Source of the DNA: Pseudomonadota bacterium
GTDB taxonomy: Bacteria > Pseudomonadota > Gammaproteobacteria > Burkholderiales > Rhodocyclaceae
NCBI GenBank assembly: GCA_008501585.1
Contig: QQUN01000035.1
Coordinates: forward strand, 1-64,000
DNA: 64,000 nucleotides
Reading direction: 5' to 3'
Position numbers and translations under genes: made by a program. Below the pieces are notes generated by a model that was given only the letters and a program-made list of their open reading frames with translations, searched no databases and was not told the DNA's origin. Position 1 is the first letter of the stretch; the number at the start of each line of letters is the position of its first letter. Below are positions 61,466 to 64,000 of this stretch, piece after piece.

Positions 61466-62448
61466 GCGGGCGTCGTGCTCCGGCTGGTCAGGGCACGCAG
61501 CGCCAGCCACAGCGTCCAGACCAGCGCCTTGAGGGAAAAGGAAATCATCAGCGACTCCTTCATGTAGAACAGCGCGTCGCCGAAGCGTCCCGCCTGCGCC
61601 AGCAGTTGCGCGATGTGCTTGAGTTCATAGCCTTTGGCCCGTTGTGCCCAGCGGCGGATGCCGGCGGTTCGCGCGCCGAGGATCGCCTTGTCGAAGAGGC
61701 GCAGCTGAAAGAGCTTCTTCTCCAGCGCACCGACCATCGTCGAGGCGTTGTCGCCGCGCTGACGGTTCGGAATGTGGTGCCGCGCCACGACGCTTGGGTT
61801 GTAGAGTATGCCGTCGGCAGCATCGATGGCGCGCAGGAATATGTCACGGTCCTCTTCGTAGCGCAGCGATTCGTCCAGGCCGCCCAGTGTCTCGAAGAAG
61901 CCGCGCCGGTAGATGGAGCAGTTCAGGTGCGCGAAGCCGGGCAGCTTGAGCAGGCCGTCGGCGTCGATCGGCCGGCTGCCGGTGGCGTCGGCCGGACCGC
62001 TGGCGAAGCGTTCGGCGCCGCGGATCCACAGGGGGTCGGCGGGCAGGCGGCCGTCGTGGAACACCGCCTGCTGATCGGTGAGGAACAGATCGACGCGCGT
62101 CGTGCTCGCCTGCAGGCTGGTGTCGCAGCGCTGGAGGTGCTGTGGGTCGTCCCACACATCGTCGTCATCGAGAAAGGCCAGGTAGTCGCCTTGCGCCAGC
62201 GCGGCGCCGGTATTGCGGCTGAAGCTTGGCCCGTGGCCAGCCGCGCGTTGCGGTAGTGGATGGAGGCGGACGCGCGGGTCGGCAGCGGCGTCGAGCTGGC
62301 GGTAGGCGGCCAGATCGGCATCGCTGGCGCCGTCGATGACGGCGATCACTTCAAGGCTGGCGCCTTCCTGCGCCAGCACCGAGCGCAGCGCCCGGTCGAA
62401 CTCTACTGGCCGGTTGCGCGTCGGGATCACCACCGAGAAACGGGTCAT
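61462..62448 (-). CDS. Glycosyltransferase family 2 protein
   Basis: A 328-residue GT-A enzyme. It begins FSVVIPTRNRPVEFDRALRS, has the metal-binding DXD region in YLAFLDDDDVWDD and the ED acceptor-side motif in LRYEEDRDIFLRAIDA. A C-terminal hydrophobic stretch (about residues 295-318) may associate with the membrane. Coupled by four-base overlaps with the genes on both sides. Confidence 0.9.
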   Translation of the reverse strand: MTRFSVVIPTRNRPVEFDRALRSVLAQEGASLEVIAVIDGASDADLAAYRQLDAAADPRVRLHPLPQRAAGHGPSFSRNTGAALAQGDYLAFLDDDDVWDDPQHLQRCDTSLQASTTRVDLFLTDQQAVFHDGRLPADPLWIRGAERFASGPADATGSRPIDADGLLKLPGFAHLNCSIYRRGFFETLGGLDESLRYEEDRDIFLRAIDAADGILYNPSVVARHHIPNRQRGDNASTMVGALEKKLFQLRLFDKAILGARTAGIRRWAQRAKGYELKHIAQLLAQAGRFGDALFYMKESLMISFSLKALVWTLWLALRALTSRSTTPA

Positions 62449-63428
62449 GCGGCGCGCTTGCCGGCCGTGTTGGGCGCTCGCAGGCGGTCGATCAGTGTGG
62501 CGGGCAGCCGGGCGATCATGGCCTTGAGGCGCAGGCCGCGGTCGATCTGTGCGGCCGGCACGCCGGAAAGCTGCTCGCGCATGGTGCGATAGTCGTGCTC
62601 GAGCCAGGCCCAGGCGGCGGCGTCCACGCGTGAGGCCGAGATGGCGCGCTCGATGGCGCCGTGGTAGTCGGGCGGAATCCAGCCGTCCTGTCGGGCGCGC
62701 TCGAGCATGCCGGCGCGTTCGATGTTGACCCGGCTGCGTTTGCGCGAAAAGTTGCCGGCATGGCGGCGGGTGGCGGCGGTGATGGTGTCGTCGCTGGCGA
62801 CGCTGCCGTGTAGCACGCAACGCCAGGTCATGTGGGCGTCCCAGCAGCCGAGACGGCTGAACACTGGGTCGATGCCGCCGCAGCGCTCATACAGGCTGCG
62901 GCGCATCATCGCAGCGGTGGGGAAGACCGGGTTGTAATCGAGGAAGCGCGCCAGTTGATTCGGGCCGAGGTAGCGGAAGCCGTTGGCGTCTGCCGCCGGC
63001 AGCCCGGCCCACCAGCCGGTCGGGATGTCGTCCCAGGCGTGAAATCCGTCGATCGCTGCGTCGCCGAAACTGGAGAAATTCGAGAACAGGAAGTCGGCGT
63101 CGGGATGGCGCTCGAGCAGCGCTGCCTTGCGCGACAGATGCGACGGGAACCACTGGTCGTCGTCATCGCACATGGCGATCCAGTCGCACTGGCACAGCTC
63201 GATGGCGGTCTTGAGCGCGGCGCCGGGGCCGACGTTGTCAATGCGGTGGTAGCGGATCGGCCCGTCGATGGCGCGGATCACGCGTTCGGAGTCATCGGCA
63301 GAGCCATCGTCGACGACCACGATCTCGGCCGGTGGCAGCGCCTGCGCCATGATGGCGGAAATCGTCTCGCCGATCAGGTTGGCGCGGTTGTAGGTGGCGA
63401 TGGCGACTGAGATATTGATGTGGCTCAT
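62445..63428 (-). CDS. Glycosyltransferase family 2 protein
   Basis: A 327-residue GT-A enzyme. It opens with ISVAIATYNRANLIGETISA, the metal site is IAMCDDDDQWFPSHL, and a later motif AAMMRRSLYERCGGIDPVF is usual in GT2 family proteins. It lies first in the co-directional run GT2-GT2-sulfotransferase-hydrolase 1-ACP-hydrolase 2, all close or overlapping, so they are probably one operon. Donor and acceptor are unknown. Confidence 0.9.
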   Translation of the reverse strand: MSHINISVAIATYNRANLIGETISAIMAQALPPAEIVVVDDGSADDSERVIRAIDGPIRYHRIDNVGPGAALKTAIELCQCDWIAMCDDDDQWFPSHLSRKAALLERHPDADFLFSNFSSFGDAAIDGFHAWDDIPTGWWAGLPAADANGFRYLGPNQLARFLDYNPVFPTAAMMRRSLYERCGGIDPVFSRLGCWDAHMTWRCVLHGSVASDDTITAATRRHAGNFSRKRSRVNIERAGMLERARQDGWIPPDYHGAIERAISASRVDAAAWAWLEHDYRTMREQLSGVPAAQIDRGLRLKAMIARLPATLIDRLRAPNTAGKRAA

Positions 63429-63473
63429 CCTGTGTCTCGCGGTGGTGGTCGATGGGATGGCGGCAGGCCGCTC

Positions 63474-64000
63474 TCAGGGCCTTGATGCGGTCAGCATGGC
63501 AGTAAGGGCCTTGACGTTGCGGGTGACCTGGTTGAACACGCGTTCATAGACGGCCACCGGCTTGCCGTAGGGATCGGGAATCTCGCCGTTCTCGTCGGCC
63601 AGCGGCGCAGCCATGCCGAGCAGGAAGGTGCGCCGGCTGGCGTCAGGAAAGCTGGCCTGCATGGCTTTGAGGTGCGACAACTCCATGACGAAGACGATGC
63701 TCGCCGCATTCGCCATGTCGGCGCTCAGATGGGTGGATGACCAGGCCGACAAGTCGGTTCCGTGGGCTTGTGCGACGTCTGCCATGACGGGGTCGGCGGG
63801 GCGCTGCGCCTGCGTATGGAAGCCAGCGGAGTCGATTTGCACCGTGTCGGGCAGGGCGGCACTGGCTTGGCAATGGGCGATCGCGCTGCGGTTGATGTTG
63901 CCGTAGCAGACGAACAGCACCCGACTTGCCGAGCCGAGCGCCTGGCGAACCGTGCCGTTGGACCACGCCCTGCGCTGGGCCGCCAACAGGTGGTTATCGG
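63474..64000 (-). CDS. Low-molecular-weight protein tyrosine phosphatase, 5' end beyond window
   Basis: About 170 residues are visible. The phosphatase loop is VLFVCYGNINRSAIA, equivalent to the CX5RS loop, and the general-acid motif is IPDPYGKPVAVYERV. Such Wzb/Etp-like enzymes dephosphorylate BY-kinases, so the XrtA autokinase is a plausible substrate. The frame is open to the window edge with about 30 residues before the usual first strand; only TTG and GTG codons could start it inside the window, so the true start probably lies outside. It is 45 bases upstream of the GT2 gene. Confidence 0.85.
   Translation of the reverse strand, partial: DNHLLAAQRRAWSNGTVRQALGSASRVLFVCYGNINRSAIAHCQASAALPDTVQIDSAGFHTQAQRPADPVMADVAQAHGTDLSAWSSTHLSADMANAASIVFVMELSHLKAMQASFPDASRRTFLLGMAAPLADENGEIPDPYGKPVAVYERVFNQVTRNVKALTAMLTASRP

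Noticed and set aside
1-64000. CRISPR array, tRNA, rRNA or prophage
   Set aside because: No regularly spaced repeats, cloverleaf-like tRNA, rRNA signature or phage structural gene was seen on either strand.

Overview
The window is GC-rich DNA of a betaproteobacterium, most like Rhodocyclales/Zoogloeaceae (Azoarcus, Thauera, Aromatoleum, Zoogloea). This placement is an inference from gene order (dnaX-ybaB-recR, petABC-sspAB), a GGT/AAC-rich betaproteobacterial porin and a full exosortase A (XrtA) exopolysaccharide locus. No rRNA, tRNA, CRISPR array or intact insertion sequence was seen.

Positions 1-22,500 are mostly housekeeping and metabolism: the end of dnaX with ybaB and recR; a class III CoA-transferase; the cytochrome bc1 operon petABC running into sspA and sspB; a bacteriohemerythrin; divergent dadA and fbp; a type-B putA without the DNA-binding domain; a branched-chain amino acid binding lipoprotein; tamA; a highly expressed porin; an envelope module (LolA-like protein, ABC ATPase, DUF1302 outer-membrane protein) with no visible permease; and a FeeM-type N-acyl amino acid synthase. 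Intergenic DNA carries several clear terminators, a 151-bp element with 21-bp terminal inverted repeats upstream of putA, and a decayed palindromic repeat after the hemerythrin gene.

Positions 22,800-44,440 form a one-directional XrtA polysaccharide operon. It encodes export lipoprotein, chain-length protein, tyrosine autokinase, beta-barrel protein, ATPase, WecB, deacetylase, FemAB protein, three XrtA-type glycosyltransferases, exosortase A fused to EpsI, amidotransferase, an unrecognised protein, a further GT4, a CapK/PaaK-like adenylating enzyme, an O-ligase/Wzy-like membrane protein and a second deacetylase. Many genes overlap by ATGA, so they are probably translationally coupled.

Positions 44,440-50,690 hold a sulfate-activation block: SLC13/RCK permease, cysQ, cysD and a cysN-cysC fusion. 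A degenerate IS630-like HTH frame runs in frame into cysD. Further on (50,758-64,000) come an AT-richer acyltransferase/methyltransferase pair, an asparagine-synthase paralogue lacking the catalytic Cys2, a flippase, a PLP decarboxylase, a GNAT/FemAB-like protein, two XrtA-associated hydrolases flanking an acyl carrier protein, a PAPS-type sulfotransferase, two GT2 glycosyltransferases and a truncated low-molecular-weight tyrosine phosphatase. Taken together, the most interesting reading is an exosortase-linked polysaccharide that is probably sulfated (PAPS synthesis, PAP removal and a sulfotransferase in one locus) and perhaps also carries an acyl or aminoacyl group. No PEP-CTERM substrate, PrsK/PrsR regulator or initiating sugar-phosphate transferase lies in the window.
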